DNA of 64,000 bases from an uncultured Colwellia sp. (GTDB lineage Bacteria > Pseudomonadota > Gammaproteobacteria > Enterobacterales > Alteromonadaceae): assembly GCA_913062815.1 (NCBI GenBank), contig CAJXWZ010000016.1, forward strand, positions 53,373 through 117,372. Reading direction: 5' to 3'. Below the pieces are notes generated by a model. The model saw only the letters and a list, made by a program, of their open reading frames with translations, did not search any database and was not told the origin of the DNA. Positions within the stretch are counted from its first letter, which is position 1; every line of letters starts with the position of its first letter. Of this stretch, positions 56,251-64,000 are shown in pieces. Position numbers and translations under genes: made by a program.

Positions 56251-57132
56251 ATGACTCAACCATATAAAACAATCGGACTTATTGGAAAGCCTAACCATCG
56301 AGGTGCTACTGCCACGATCACTGCATTGCACAATTATCTAACTGAAAACAACTATCAGGTTTTAGTTGAAAGTTGTGTTGCTGCCTCAATTGACATCAAT
56401 GACATTTCCATATGTTCGCTAACCGATATTGGCGATCAGGCCGACTTAGCTATTGTTGTTGGTGGTGATGGCTATATGCTTGGCGCTGCACGTGTACTAG
56501 CTTGTTTTGATATTGGGGTTATTGGTGTAAACCGAGGTAATTTGGGCTTTTTAACTGACTTGTCGCCAAATGAAATTATTGAGCCGTTGGCTAAAATATT
56601 AGCCGGTGAATCACGTTCAGAGCAACGTTTTATCATTGATGCGGAAGTCTATCGTCATGGAAAACTTAAGAGCTCAAACAGCGCAGTAAATGAAGCAGTG
56701 CTTCATGCTGGCAAAGTAGCGAGTATGATTGAATTTGAAGTCTACATTGATAACAGCTTTATGTTCAGCCAACGTTCTGATGGCTTAATTATTTCAACCC
56801 CTACAGGCTCTACAGCCTATTCTATGTCTGCAGGCGGTCCAATTTTAACACCAAATTTAAACGCTTTATCACTTGTACCCATGTTTCCGCACACTTTAAC
56901 GAGTCGCCCAATTGTCGTTGATGGCGATAGTGAAATAAAACTAATCTTAGCAAATGAAAACCAAGAGAGTTTACAGATTAGTTGTGATGGTCACGTAATA
57001 TTAGCGGTAATGCCTGGCGATGAAGTAATTATCAAAAAGAGCCCATATACCATTCGTCTTGTACACCCCTTAGATCACGATTACTTTAATGTATTACGTA
57101 GCAAGTTGAGCTGGGGTAATAAACTCTATTAA
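56251..57132 (+). CDS. nadK: NAD kinase
   Basis: Makes NADP from NAD and ATP. The catalytic GGDG motif is in [15 protein letters not shown], followed by [11 protein letters not shown], the [13 protein letters not shown] segment and [21 protein letters not shown]. Length 293 equals E. coli (292). Divergent from grpE and followed by recN, the same neighbourhood as in E. coli. Confidence 0.97.
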   Translation: MTQPYKTIGLIGKPNHRGATATITALHNYLTENNYQVLVESCVAASIDINDISICSLTDIGDQADLAIVVGGDGYMLGAARVLACFDIGVIGVNRGNLGFLTDLSPNEIIEPLAKILAGESRSEQRFIIDAEVYRHGKLKSSNSAVNEAVLHAGKVASMIEFEVYIDNSFMFSQRSDGLIISTPTGSTAYSMSAGGPILTPNLNALSLVPMFPHTLTSRPIVVDGDSEIKLILANENQESLQISCDGHVILAVMPGDEVIIKKSPYTIRLVHPLDHDYFNVLRSKLSWGNKLY

Positions 57133-57214
57133 CATCAGGTTTTAACCTTACTCAGTTTAACTTTTGTAATATACCAAGCACTATATTTCATAAATAGCTT
57201 GCAAACACAACATT

Positions 57215-57250
57215 TACTGTATAAATTTACACCTAAGTATTTATACAGTA
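57215..57250 (+). promoter_or_regulatory. Two imperfect LexA boxes upstream of recN
   Basis: TACTGTATAAATTTACACCT (57215-57234) matches 15/20, and its neighbour at 57231-57250, ending ATTTATACAGTA, matches 14/20 of the LexA dyad TACTGTATATATATACAGTA. Each keeps one perfect half-site. They overlap and lie 18-53 bases before the recN ATG. E. coli recN also has multiple LexA sites. Confidence 0.65.
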
Positions 57251-57267
57251 GATTGGGTATTCGCATT

Positions 57268-58968
57268 ATGCTTTTACAATTAAACATCCAAAATTTTGCC
57301 ATTGTTAAATCTCTCGACATAGATTGGCAGTCTGGCATGACCACAATCACCGGTGAAACGGGTGCCGGTAAATCTATTGCAATAGATGCGCTAGGTTTGT
57401 GTTTAGGCGATAGAGCAACAACGAATGTTGTTCGACCAAATTGTAAAAAAGCGGAGCTGGCAGCCACTTTTGAAACAAAAGATAATTTGAGTGCTCAACA
57501 TTGGCTAAGTCATCATGATCTTGCCTTAGACGGTGACTCTGAGTGTATTTTACGTAGAGTGATATCTAGTGAAGGTCGCTCTAAAGCCTATATCAATGGC
57601 AGCCAAGTTCCCTTAGTACAGCTAAAAGAAATTGGTCAATTACTCATCAATATTCACGGCCAACATGACCATCAACTCATTGTAAAGTCCAGTCAACAAT
57701 GCAAATTAGTTGATGAGTATGCAGATCACCTAACCTTACTTGAGTCAGTGAGACATTATGCTAAGCAATGGCATAAACTCAGTAAAGAATATGGCTTATT
57801 ACAAGAAAGTAAATTACAGCGTGAAGCTCAGCAACAACTGATTCAATATCAAGTAAATGAATTGGATGAGTTTTCCCCGCAGCAAGGTGAATTCGAAACG
57901 TTAGAAGCTGATTATAAACGTCATTCCAATGCACAAGACCTACTCGATACCACCTTACAATCGTTACAAACCCTTGCAGAAGATGAAAACTTCAATGTAC
58001 TTGACTCGCTTAGGCAATGTAGTGAAAACATAGCATCACTCGCCTCAATAGATAATAGGCTTGTTAATATCTCTGACATTCTATGCAGCAATGTTATCCA
58101 GCTAGAAGACGCCAGTACTGATTTAAAGCACTATTACCAGCAGCTTGAACTTGACCCGCAAGCATACGCTATGATTGAAGATCGATACTCCACTACATTA
58201 CAACTTGCAAAGAAACATAATCTGTCACCAGAGAAACTGGCAGGTTTTCATCAAGAGCTAAAGCAAGAGTTAACTGATATACAACATGACGGCTCACGAA
58301 TAGATACCATTATTGAAGAGTTAGCTAAAACTGAGCAGTTTTATCATGAGGCAGCAACTGCACTGTCTGAATCAAGATGCGAGGCAGCTAAATCACTTAG
58401 CGAACTAATCAGCAAAAGCATGCAAGAGCTTAACATGCCCGATGGGCAATTCTTCATCGCCATTGAACATTTATCTGAAAAGGAACTAAATGAAGGTAGC
58501 AATAAAAAGTTAATGTTCTCAGCCAATGGTTTAGATAAAATTGACTTTCAAGTAAGTATCAATCCAGGGCAAGCACTTGAGGCAATGAATAAAGTAGCTT
58601 CTGGTGGGGAATTGTCACGGATTAGTTTAGCTATGCAAGTTATTCTCGCAGATAAAGTAGTTACGCCGACCTTGATCTTCGATGAGGTTGATGTAGGTAT
58701 TAGTGGCCCAACTGCTGCAATGGTTGGTAGCAAGCTACAACAACTGGCCAATAAAACTCAAGTAATATGTGTCACTCATTTACCTCAGGTTGCCTGTAAA
58801 GGCCATCAACAGCTGTTTGTTAGTAAATTAACTGATGGAGAACACACAGAAACAAAAGTTACGGAACTTAGTAAGAAAAATCGCGTCCAAGAGATAGCTC
58901 GTTTACTTGCAGGCGATAAGATTTCACAGCACAGCTTAGCTAACGCAGAAGAATTGTTAGCAAGCTAA
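57268..58968 (+). CDS. recN: DNA repair protein RecN
   Basis: SMC-like ATPase for double-strand break repair. Walker A GETGAGKSIAIDALGL at about residues 30-45, coiled-coil arms in the middle, ABC signature ASGGELSRISLAMQV and Walker B LIFDEVDVGISG near the C terminus. The ATG at 57268 gives MLLQLNIQNFAIV, the standard RecN start, and 567 residues (E. coli 553). The frame extends to 57199 but that would place the LexA boxes inside the gene. SOS control inferred. Confidence 0.97.
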   Translation: MLLQLNIQNFAIVKSLDIDWQSGMTTITGETGAGKSIAIDALGLCLGDRATTNVVRPNCKKAELAATFETKDNLSAQHWLSHHDLALDGDSECILRRVISSEGRSKAYINGSQVPLVQLKEIGQLLINIHGQHDHQLIVKSSQQCKLVDEYADHLTLLESVRHYAKQWHKLSKEYGLLQESKLQREAQQQLIQYQVNELDEFSPQQGEFETLEADYKRHSNAQDLLDTTLQSLQTLAEDENFNVLDSLRQCSENIASLASIDNRLVNISDILCSNVIQLEDASTDLKHYYQQLELDPQAYAMIEDRYSTTLQLAKKHNLSPEKLAGFHQELKQELTDIQHDGSRIDTIIEELAKTEQFYHEAATALSESRCEAAKSLSELISKSMQELNMPDGQFFIAIEHLSEKELNEGSNKKLMFSANGLDKIDFQVSINPGQALEAMNKVASGGELSRISLAMQVILADKVVTPTLIFDEVDVGISGPTAAMVGSKLQQLANKTQVICVTHLPQVACKGHQQLFVSKLTDGEHTETKVTELSKKNRVQEIARLLAGDKISQHSLANAEELLAS

Positions 58969-59096
58969 TTTTCTTTCATACAAACTTTTTTGAAAAATAG
59001 CTTTGTAACTATAGCTTCGCTTAGTTATTATCCCTGCTCACACTTTAAGTGTTATTTTTAGTTATACTCTATTGTAAAAAAGGAAAGTAAAATTTC

Positions 59097-59483
59097 ATGT
59101 TATTTCGCACCTCTATAATTGCCGTAGCGCTTTCACTCTCTGCTTGTTCAAGCTGGGTGTATCGAATTGATATTCCACAAGGAAATTACCTTGAGCAGAA
59201 AAACATAAACAAAATTCAAATAGGCATGACTAAAGAACAAGTAAAATTTGTACTTGGTAGTCCGGTGTTAATTGATGCTTTTGATAAAGATACTTGGAAT
59301 TATGTTTACCGCTTCAAATCAGGACGCAGCGAAAAATTAAATATGCAAAAAAGCTTTTCGATAAAGTTTGTCGAAGATAAATTAGTTTCTGCTGAAGGTG
59401 ATTTTGAATTATCGGAAAACTTTAATGTACCTTTCAATGCGCCAGTGCCAAGCAGTACGAGTTCTGAAGCAAAAAGTGAATAA
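59097..59483 (+). CDS. bamE: Outer membrane assembly lipoprotein BamE
   Basis: Component of the BAM complex inserting beta-barrel proteins into the outer membrane. Lipobox LSAC with Cys17; mature domain has the SmpA/OmlA pattern: NYLEQKNINKIQIGMTKEQVKFVLGSPV and WNYVYRFKSGR. Length 128 includes a Ser-rich C-terminal tail. It follows recN as in E. coli and ends convergently with fabA. Confidence 0.95.
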   Translation: MLFRTSIIAVALSLSACSSWVYRIDIPQGNYLEQKNINKIQIGMTKEQVKFVLGSPVLIDAFDKDTWNYVYRFKSGRSEKLNMQKSFSIKFVEDKLVSAEGDFELSENFNVPFNAPVPSSTSSEAKSE

Positions 59484-59505
59484 ATAGAATTAACGTTTGA
59501 GTAGA

Positions 59506-59540
59506 ATGCATTAGGCTAATTAGTAATTAACCTAATGCAT
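59506..59540. terminator. Bidirectional hairpin between bamE and fabA
   Basis: Perfect 10-base arms atgcattagg (59506-59515) and complement (59531-59540); the loop can add taatt/aatta pairs. Lies exactly between convergent stops. Confidence 0.75.
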
Positions 59541-59549
59541 AAAGATATA

Positions 59550-60071
59550 CTAAAACTTAGTGGTATCGGTAAATAAGCCTACTTTTAAATCTTTAGCTGC
59601 ATAGATTTCACGACCATCTACACTCACACTGCCATCAGCTAAGCCCATATACAATTTACGTTTGATAACGCGCTTAAAATCAATTCTAAAAGATACTTTT
59701 TTTGCTGTTGGCAAGATTTGACCGGTAAATTTAACTTCACCTACACCTAGCGCGCGTCCTCTGCCTGGACCACCGGTCCATGCTAAGAAAAAACCCACTA
59801 ACTGCCACATAGCATCAAGGCCCAAACATCCTGGCATTACAGGGTCGCCTTTGAAATGACAATCAAAGAACCATAAATCAGGGGTAATATCTAATTCAGC
59901 TTCAATAAAGCCCTTACCATGCGCTCCACCTTCTTCAGTGATAGTAAGTATTCGGTCCATCATTAGCATATTATCAGAAGGTAGTTGGGAGTTTCCTTCA
60001 CCGAACATTTCGCCAGTACCCGCTTTAATCAAATCAGCTTTGCTGTATGAACTTTGTTGTGCCATTGCCAT
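59550..60071 (-). CDS. fabA: 3-hydroxydecanoyl-ACP dehydratase/isomerase
   Basis: Introduces the cis double bond in unsaturated fatty acid synthesis. HotDog fold with active-site His in [21 protein letters not shown] and catalytic Asp in the same segment; ending [14 protein letters not shown]. The start is uncertain: the frame opens at ATG 60098, ATG 60071 gives 173 residues and ATG 60065 gives 171, close to the 172 of E. coli. I prefer 60071. The upstream gap has no FadR-like dyad I could see. Confidence 0.95.
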   Translation of the reverse strand: MAMAQQSSYSKADLIKAGTGEMFGEGNSQLPSDNMLMMDRILTITEEGGAHGKGFIEAELDITPDLWFFDCHFKGDPVMPGCLGLDAMWQLVGFFLAWTGGPGRGRALGVGEVKFTGQILPTAKKVSFRIDFKRVIKRKLYMGLADGSVSVDGREIYAAKDLKVGLFTDTTKF

Positions 60072-60329
60072 AAGTTTTTTGCCTATATTTATTTTCATAG
60101 TAATTTATTGGTCGCTACTTTAGCGAACACTTGTACACTAAACAACTCCGAACAGTTAAAAATTTCATTTTTAATCGTAGTAATTTAATTATGGCTAATT
60201 TTATCACTAAGATTTTAGCTTAATCATCGTTATTTACTCTGATTTAACTAACTTCTCATATTGCAAAAATAATCGGTCGGAGTAACATAGCACTAATACG
60301 TAGTACGCTTAAAATTCATCGAGAATTAA

Positions 60330-60596
60330 ATGGACGATTCGGTTAAAAAGAAGAAAAAGGCAATGACTAATGCCGAAAAGCAAAAACGTTACCGAGAAAG
60401 ACAAAAAGAACGTGGCAAACAAGAAATGCGCGGGTATTTGTCACCCGAAGCAAAGGTTTGTTACCAGTTAATTTCAGAACAAACCAATTGGTCTGATAGT
60501 ATTATTTTAAGCAATGCAGTACGCTTAACTTATGCCGCCTATAAGAATGGTCAGATAGGGCTCCTTAATAGTTGGCTAAAAAATAACGAATTATAA
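60330..60596 (+). CDS. Small basic protein, possibly ribbon-helix-helix type
   Basis: 88 residues, with a Lys/Arg-rich N terminus (KKKKKAMTNAEKQKRYRERQKERGK) followed by RGYLSPEAKVCYQLI and SIILSNAVRLTYAAY. A short beta strand followed by two helices would suit a ribbon-helix-helix DNA-binding protein; this is inference. AGAATTAA precedes ATG 60330. It ends 13 bases before uvrY and is probably cotranscribed with it. Confidence 0.7.
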   Translation: MDDSVKKKKKAMTNAEKQKRYRERQKERGKQEMRGYLSPEAKVCYQLISEQTNWSDSIILSNAVRLTYAAYKNGQIGLLNSWLKNNEL

Positions 60597-60609
60597 AAGG
60601 CAAATTCCG

Positions 60610-61254
60610 TTGATAAAAATATTGTTAGTTGATGATCATGAACTCGTCCGTACTGGTGTCAGTAAAATATTGAATGAAGTTAAAGGTTTTAAAGTTATTG
60701 ATGAATGTGAAACGGGTGAAGAAGCCATTAAATTTTGCCGTCAAACCGAGCCTGACGTCATTCTTATGGATATGGACATGCCGGGTATGGGGGGCTTAGA
60801 AGCCACTAAAAAAATACTTCGTTTTTCCCCCGAAGCTAAAGTCATTATGCTGACAGTGCATACAGAAGACCCCTTCCCGACGAAAGTAATGCAAATAGGT
60901 GCTGCGGGCTACTTAACCAAAGGTGCTGGCCCAAATGAAATGGTAAATGCTATTAGAGCGGTTAATAGCGGCCAACGTTACTTACCCGCTGCAATTGCAC
61001 AGCAAATGGCATTAAGCCAATTTAAGTCAGCAGAAGAAAACCCTTTTAGTGAGTTGTCAGACAGAGAATTGCAAATAATGCTAATGATAACGCGTGGTGA
61101 CAAAGTTCCTGATATTTCAGAACATTTACACCTAAGCACTAAAACGATTAACAGTTATCGTTACCGCATGTTTGACAAACTCGGTATTGGCAACGATGTA
61201 GAGCTGACACATCTGGCGATCCGTCACGGTATGATCAACACAGAAAAACTATAG
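60610..61254 (+). CDS. uvrY: Response regulator UvrY/GacA
   Basis: NarL/LuxR-type regulator paired with the BarA/GacS sensor, activating Csr small RNAs in characterised relatives. Receiver domain ILLVDDHELVRTGV, phosphoacceptor Asp in ILMDMDMPGMGG (about residue 54), KGAGPNEMV; C-terminal helix-turn-helix with SDRELQIMLMITRGDKV and LSTKTINSYRYRMFDKL. Start is TTG 60610 with AAAGG upstream; the homologous N terminus begins exactly here and there is no nearby ATG. Followed by uvrC after 2 bases. Confidence 0.95.
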   Translation: MIKILLVDDHELVRTGVSKILNEVKGFKVIDECETGEEAIKFCRQTEPDVILMDMDMPGMGGLEATKKILRFSPEAKVIMLTVHTEDPFPTKVMQIGAAGYLTKGAGPNEMVNAIRAVNSGQRYLPAAIAQQMALSQFKSAEENPFSELSDRELQIMLMITRGDKVPDISEHLHLSTKTINSYRYRMFDKLGIGNDVELTHLAIRHGMINTEKL

Positions 61255-61256
61255 TT

Positions 61257-63170
61257 TTGTCAGCTAGCGATATTACAGCCCAAGTGGCCACCTTTGATAG
61301 TGAAGCCTTTATAAACTCCGTTACCGAACAAGCCGGTGTTTACCGCATGTACAACGGTGAGCAAACAGTTATTTATGTTGGTAAAGCAAAACAACTGAAA
61401 AAGCGATTAGCGAGCTATTTTCGTAAAGATGTCGGCTCGGTTAAAACTCAAGCACTTGTTAAACAAATTTGCGCAATTGATGTCACCGTAACCCATACCG
61501 AAGGGGAAGCGTTGATTCTTGAAAATAATTACATAAAAAAATATCAGCCTAAATACAACATCTTATTAAGGGATGATAAATCATACCCCTATCTTTTAAT
61601 TACCGATCATAAGCATCCTAAGCTAGGTCTTCATCGCGGTGGAAAACGTGTCAAGGGCAATTACTTCGGTCCATACCCAACTGTAGGTGCTGTTTGGGAA
61701 AGTTTGCGTTTGATGCAAAAGATTTTTCCCATAAGACAATGTGAAGATAGTTATTATAGAGCCCGTTCACGCCCTTGTTTACAACATCAACTAGGTCGTT
61801 GCTTAGCCCCATGCGTTGACAAAGTATCAGCCCGCGAATACCAACAGCAAGTAGATTTAGCTAAACTTTTTTTAAAAGGCAAAAGCTCTATGGTGATTGA
61901 GCAGTTGGTCGCCAAAATGGAATCAGCAAGTAAAGAGTTACAGTTCGAGCAAGCGGCTAAATTTCGAGATCAAATTGCAACGCTTCGTAAAGTTCAACAA
62001 CAACAGTTTGTGAGTGGTATCGCTGCTGAGATGGACGTCATTGGAATACACCGTTTAAAGTCACAAACATGCATACATCTGCTCTGTATACGCGACCATA
62101 AAATACTTGGCAGTAAGAGCTACTTCCCTGTGGTGCCAAATGAAACGAATGACGATGACATTATTCAAGCATTCATAGGACAGCACTATTTAGGTAATGA
62201 ACTAGGTAATGGTCAAAATGAAGGCAACATTCCCAAAGAAATTGTCGCTCCCTATGATTTTGAGCAAGTTAAAGAGTTGGCTGCACTTTTATCAAAGCAA
62301 GCAGAACATGAAGTTAAAATATCAACGAAAAGTCGTTCTGAGCGACGTCAATATTTAAAGTTAGCGGCAACTAATGCTCAAACGGCACTTATTACTCGCA
62401 ATAGCCACAAAGAGTCTATGCAAGCACGGTTTGTCGCTTTAAACGAAGTATTTGAGCTAACTAATGGCATCGGCCGTATAGAGTGCTTTGATATTAGTCA
62501 TACCATGGGACAGCAAACTATTGCCTCCAACGTAGTATTCACGCAAGCAGGGCCGCTAAAATCTGATTACCGTCGTTACAATGTCTATGGTATTACTCCA
62601 GGTGATGATTATGCTGCGATGGCTTTTGCTTTAAATAAACGCTATGGAAAATTAAAAGCGAGTGATATTGAAGAATCAAGTACGTTAAGCGATGCTCAAA
62701 AAAAGTTGCCCGACATTGTATTTATTGATGGCGGTAAAGGCCAGCTTGCAAAAGCAGAAGAGTTTTTCGCCCAATTAAGTTTAAAACAGGGCCTTGATAA
62801 AATCCCATTACTTGTTGGCGTTGCTAAGGGTGAGTCCCGTAAACCTGGCTTGGAAACACTCATTCTAGCCGGCTCACATCAATTAATATCATTACCCGCG
62901 ACTTCTCCTGCCCTGCATTTAGTGCAGCATATTCGAGATGAATCCCATCGATTTGCCATTGCTGGTCATCGGGCAAAAAGGCAAAAAGCCAGTAAAAAAT
63001 CCATACTTGAATCTATCGAAGGTGTTGGTGCTAAAAAACGACAAGTACTGTTAAGTCATTTAGGTGGTATTCAAGAAGTCAAAAATGCTGACATCACTGA
63101 ATTAGAAAAAGTCCCTGGTATTAGTAAAGTGCTGGCACAAAACATTTATGATGCGTTACATAATAAGTAA
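61257..63170 (+). CDS. uvrC: Excinuclease ABC subunit C
   Basis: Makes both incisions in nucleotide excision repair. GIY-YIG domain at the N terminus (PGVYRMYNGEQTVIYVGKAKQLKKRL), Cys-rich region (RPCLQHQLGRCLAPCV), UVR motif (ELQFEQAAKFRDQI), RNase H-like nuclease (ECFDISHTMG, FIDGGKGQL) and C-terminal HhH pair (SIEGVGAKKRQVLLSHLGG). 637 residues (E. coli 610). The start appears to be TTG 61257, 2 bases after the uvrY stop, with a weak Shine-Dalgarno, indicating translational coupling. Confidence 0.97.
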   Translation: MSASDITAQVATFDSEAFINSVTEQAGVYRMYNGEQTVIYVGKAKQLKKRLASYFRKDVGSVKTQALVKQICAIDVTVTHTEGEALILENNYIKKYQPKYNILLRDDKSYPYLLITDHKHPKLGLHRGGKRVKGNYFGPYPTVGAVWESLRLMQKIFPIRQCEDSYYRARSRPCLQHQLGRCLAPCVDKVSAREYQQQVDLAKLFLKGKSSMVIEQLVAKMESASKELQFEQAAKFRDQIATLRKVQQQQFVSGIAAEMDVIGIHRLKSQTCIHLLCIRDHKILGSKSYFPVVPNETNDDDIIQAFIGQHYLGNELGNGQNEGNIPKEIVAPYDFEQVKELAALLSKQAEHEVKISTKSRSERRQYLKLAATNAQTALITRNSHKESMQARFVALNEVFELTNGIGRIECFDISHTMGQQTIASNVVFTQAGPLKSDYRRYNVYGITPGDDYAAMAFALNKRYGKLKASDIEESSTLSDAQKKLPDIVFIDGGKGQLAKAEEFFAQLSLKQGLDKIPLLVGVAKGESRKPGLETLILAGSHQLISLPATSPALHLVQHIRDESHRFAIAGHRAKRQKASKKSILESIEGVGAKKRQVLLSHLGGIQEVKNADITELEKVPGISKVLAQNIYDALHNK

Positions 63171-63243
63171 CTATATCTCGCTTGTGAACCTGTGTAGAAT
63201 GATGTGAAAATATTTATGTTAAGCCTAAGACTAAAATAAAAAT

Positions 63244-63822
63244 ATGTGGACATTACCTAATCAAATCACTTTATTTCGGATCATATTGATCCCCGTTTTC
63301 CTAATTGTTTTCTATTTACCACTATCTTGGAGCCATTTTGGTGCTTTTGTAATTTTTTGGACTGCTTCTGTTAGTGACGCTTTAGACGGTTATCTGGCAA
63401 GAAAATTAAATCAATCTTCAGCATTTGGTGCTTTTATAGACCCTGTGGCAGATAAATTGATGGTGGTCGCTGCTTTAGTGATGATTGTACAAGATTATCA
63501 ATCGTGGTTAGTGGCAATTCCAGCCATTATAATGATTGCCCGTGAAATATTTATCAGCGCACTTCGGGAGTTCATGTCATCTCGAGGTAAACGAGACATT
63601 ATTGCGGTTTCTGAAATGGGGAAATATAAAACCGCAGCGCAAATGTTAGGCATTATGGGCTTGATTTGGCGTCCTGACTATGACATTCCCCTGATTTTGT
63701 TCTATTTGCCTCATGAAGTAATCAACTATGCAGCATATGGATTTTATTTTATTGCTACTGTTTTAACGGTTTCAACATTATTAAGTTACTTCAAAGCGGC
63801 ATGGCCTGAGTTAAAAGGATAA
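63244..63822 (+). CDS. pgsA: CDP-diacylglycerol-glycerol-3-phosphate 3-phosphatidyltransferase
   Basis: Inner-membrane enzyme that commits CDP-diacylglycerol to phosphatidylglycerol synthesis. The CDP-alcohol phosphotransferase motif is complete: DALDGYLARKLNQSS followed by GAFIDPVADK. Four to five membrane helices over 192 residues; E. coli PgsA is 182. It follows uvrC after 73 bases and precedes tRNA-Gly, the order known from E. coli (uvrC-pgsA-glyW). Confidence 0.97.
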   Translation: MWTLPNQITLFRIILIPVFLIVFYLPLSWSHFGAFVIFWTASVSDALDGYLARKLNQSSAFGAFIDPVADKLMVVAALVMIVQDYQSWLVAIPAIIMIAREIFISALREFMSSRGKRDIIAVSEMGKYKTAAQMLGIMGLIWRPDYDIPLILFYLPHEVINYAAYGFYFIATVLTVSTLLSYFKAAWPELKG

Positions 63823-63879
63823 AAATAACAGCAAATCAGCTGCTTTTTGAGCAGTCGATATAAAAAAAGAATTTATTAG

Positions 63880-63907
63880 TTGACTGTAAATTTATTCGAT
63901 GTAGAAT
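63880..63907 (+). promoter_or_regulatory. Strong promoter for the tRNA-Gly transcript
   Basis: TTGACT (63880-63885), 16-base spacer, TAGAAT (63902-63907), followed by a GC-rich discriminator (GCGGTTCCG), the pattern of stringently controlled stable RNA promoters. Transcription would start about 25 bases before the tRNA. Confidence 0.75.
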
Positions 63908-63939
63908 GCGGTTCCGTTGACAAGGAGTCAACAAATGAA

Positions 63940-64000
63940 GCGGCTGTAGCTCAGCTGGTAGAGCATCACGTTGCCAACGTGAATGTCACGAGTTCGAGTC
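63940..64000 (+). tRNA. glyW: tRNA-Gly (anticodon GCC), truncated by the window end
   Basis: First 61 nucleotides of the tRNA: acceptor strand GCGGCTG, D-arm tagctcagctggtagagc, anticodon stem cacgt with loop TTGCCAA, variable loop and start of the T-arm (cgagttcgagtc). The 3' part lies beyond the window. Position after pgsA matches glyW in E. coli, where further tRNA genes follow. Confidence 0.95.

Noticed and set aside
63829..63848. Terminator after pgsA
   Set aside because: Only a 4-bp cagc/gctg stem before five T is visible; too weak to list.

Overview
The window is a stretch of AT-rich chromosome from a gammaproteobacterium. Gene content, gene order and codon style fit the Alteromonadales, most likely a Colwellia-type marine or psychrophilic organism; this is an inference from gene neighbourhoods, not a database result. 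Nearly all of it is core genome with high coding density. There is no CRISPR array, prophage, insertion sequence or toxin/defence island that I can support. Many blocks keep the order known from Escherichia coli: nudL-sdaA, cysB-topA-sohB-yciK, fadD-tsaB-yoaA, hisLGDCBHAFI, recR-htpG-adk, dnaJ-dnaK-grpE/nadK-recN-bamE, and uvrY-uvrC-pgsA-glyW.

Layout. 1-4300: the end of nudL, sdaA, cysB, a membrane-anchored coiled-coil protein and a small RRF_GI-like protein. 4300-22100: topA, sohB and yciK, separated by lifestyle genes: a ureohydrolase, a 1431-residue repeat lipoprotein, a dicarboxylate/glutamate symporter, an Ntn-hydrolase acylase lipoprotein and a VolA-type surface lipase. 22100-29240: fadD, an alpha/beta hydrolase, an M50B-like membrane protease, tsaB, yoaA and two small unknown proteins, all on the minus strand. 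29300-37230: the complete histidine operon with a leader peptide (five consecutive His codons) and attenuator. 37230-39480: a periplasmic binding-like protein, a small conserved protein, elaA and a MAPEG protein. 39480-46200: adk, htpG, recR, an ATP-NAD kinase-like protein, epmC and nhaA. 46400-51730: an Lrp-type regulator, a PepSY/response regulator/histidine kinase/DUF3300 cluster and a divergent secreted protein. 51800-60100: dnaJ, dnaK and grpE, then divergent nadK, recN and bamE, then fabA. 60300-64000: a small basic protein, uvrY, uvrC, pgsA and a truncated tRNA-Gly(GCC).

Regulation read from sequence: sigma-32-like promoters precede grpE and dnaK (strong) and htpG (weaker). FadR-like operators lie upstream of the volA/yciK divergent region and of fadD, suggesting one fatty-acid scavenging regulon (surface lipase plus acyl-CoA synthetase). 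Paired imperfect LexA boxes lie before recN, an attenuator precedes hisG, and a stable-RNA-type promoter precedes the tRNA. Many convergent gene pairs share bidirectional hairpin terminators.

The least ordinary observations are: an apparent partial copy of the hisF start squeezed between hisA and hisF; two palindromic interspersed-element-like sequences in the hisG-hisD and dnaK-dnaJ gaps; a five-copy exact 15-bp repeat upstream of volA; and a lipoprotein that combines homogenised Big-1-like repeats, two modules resembling the flagellin hook IN motif, and Asp-rich calcium-type loops. I found no clear candidate for an entirely new multi-gene system.
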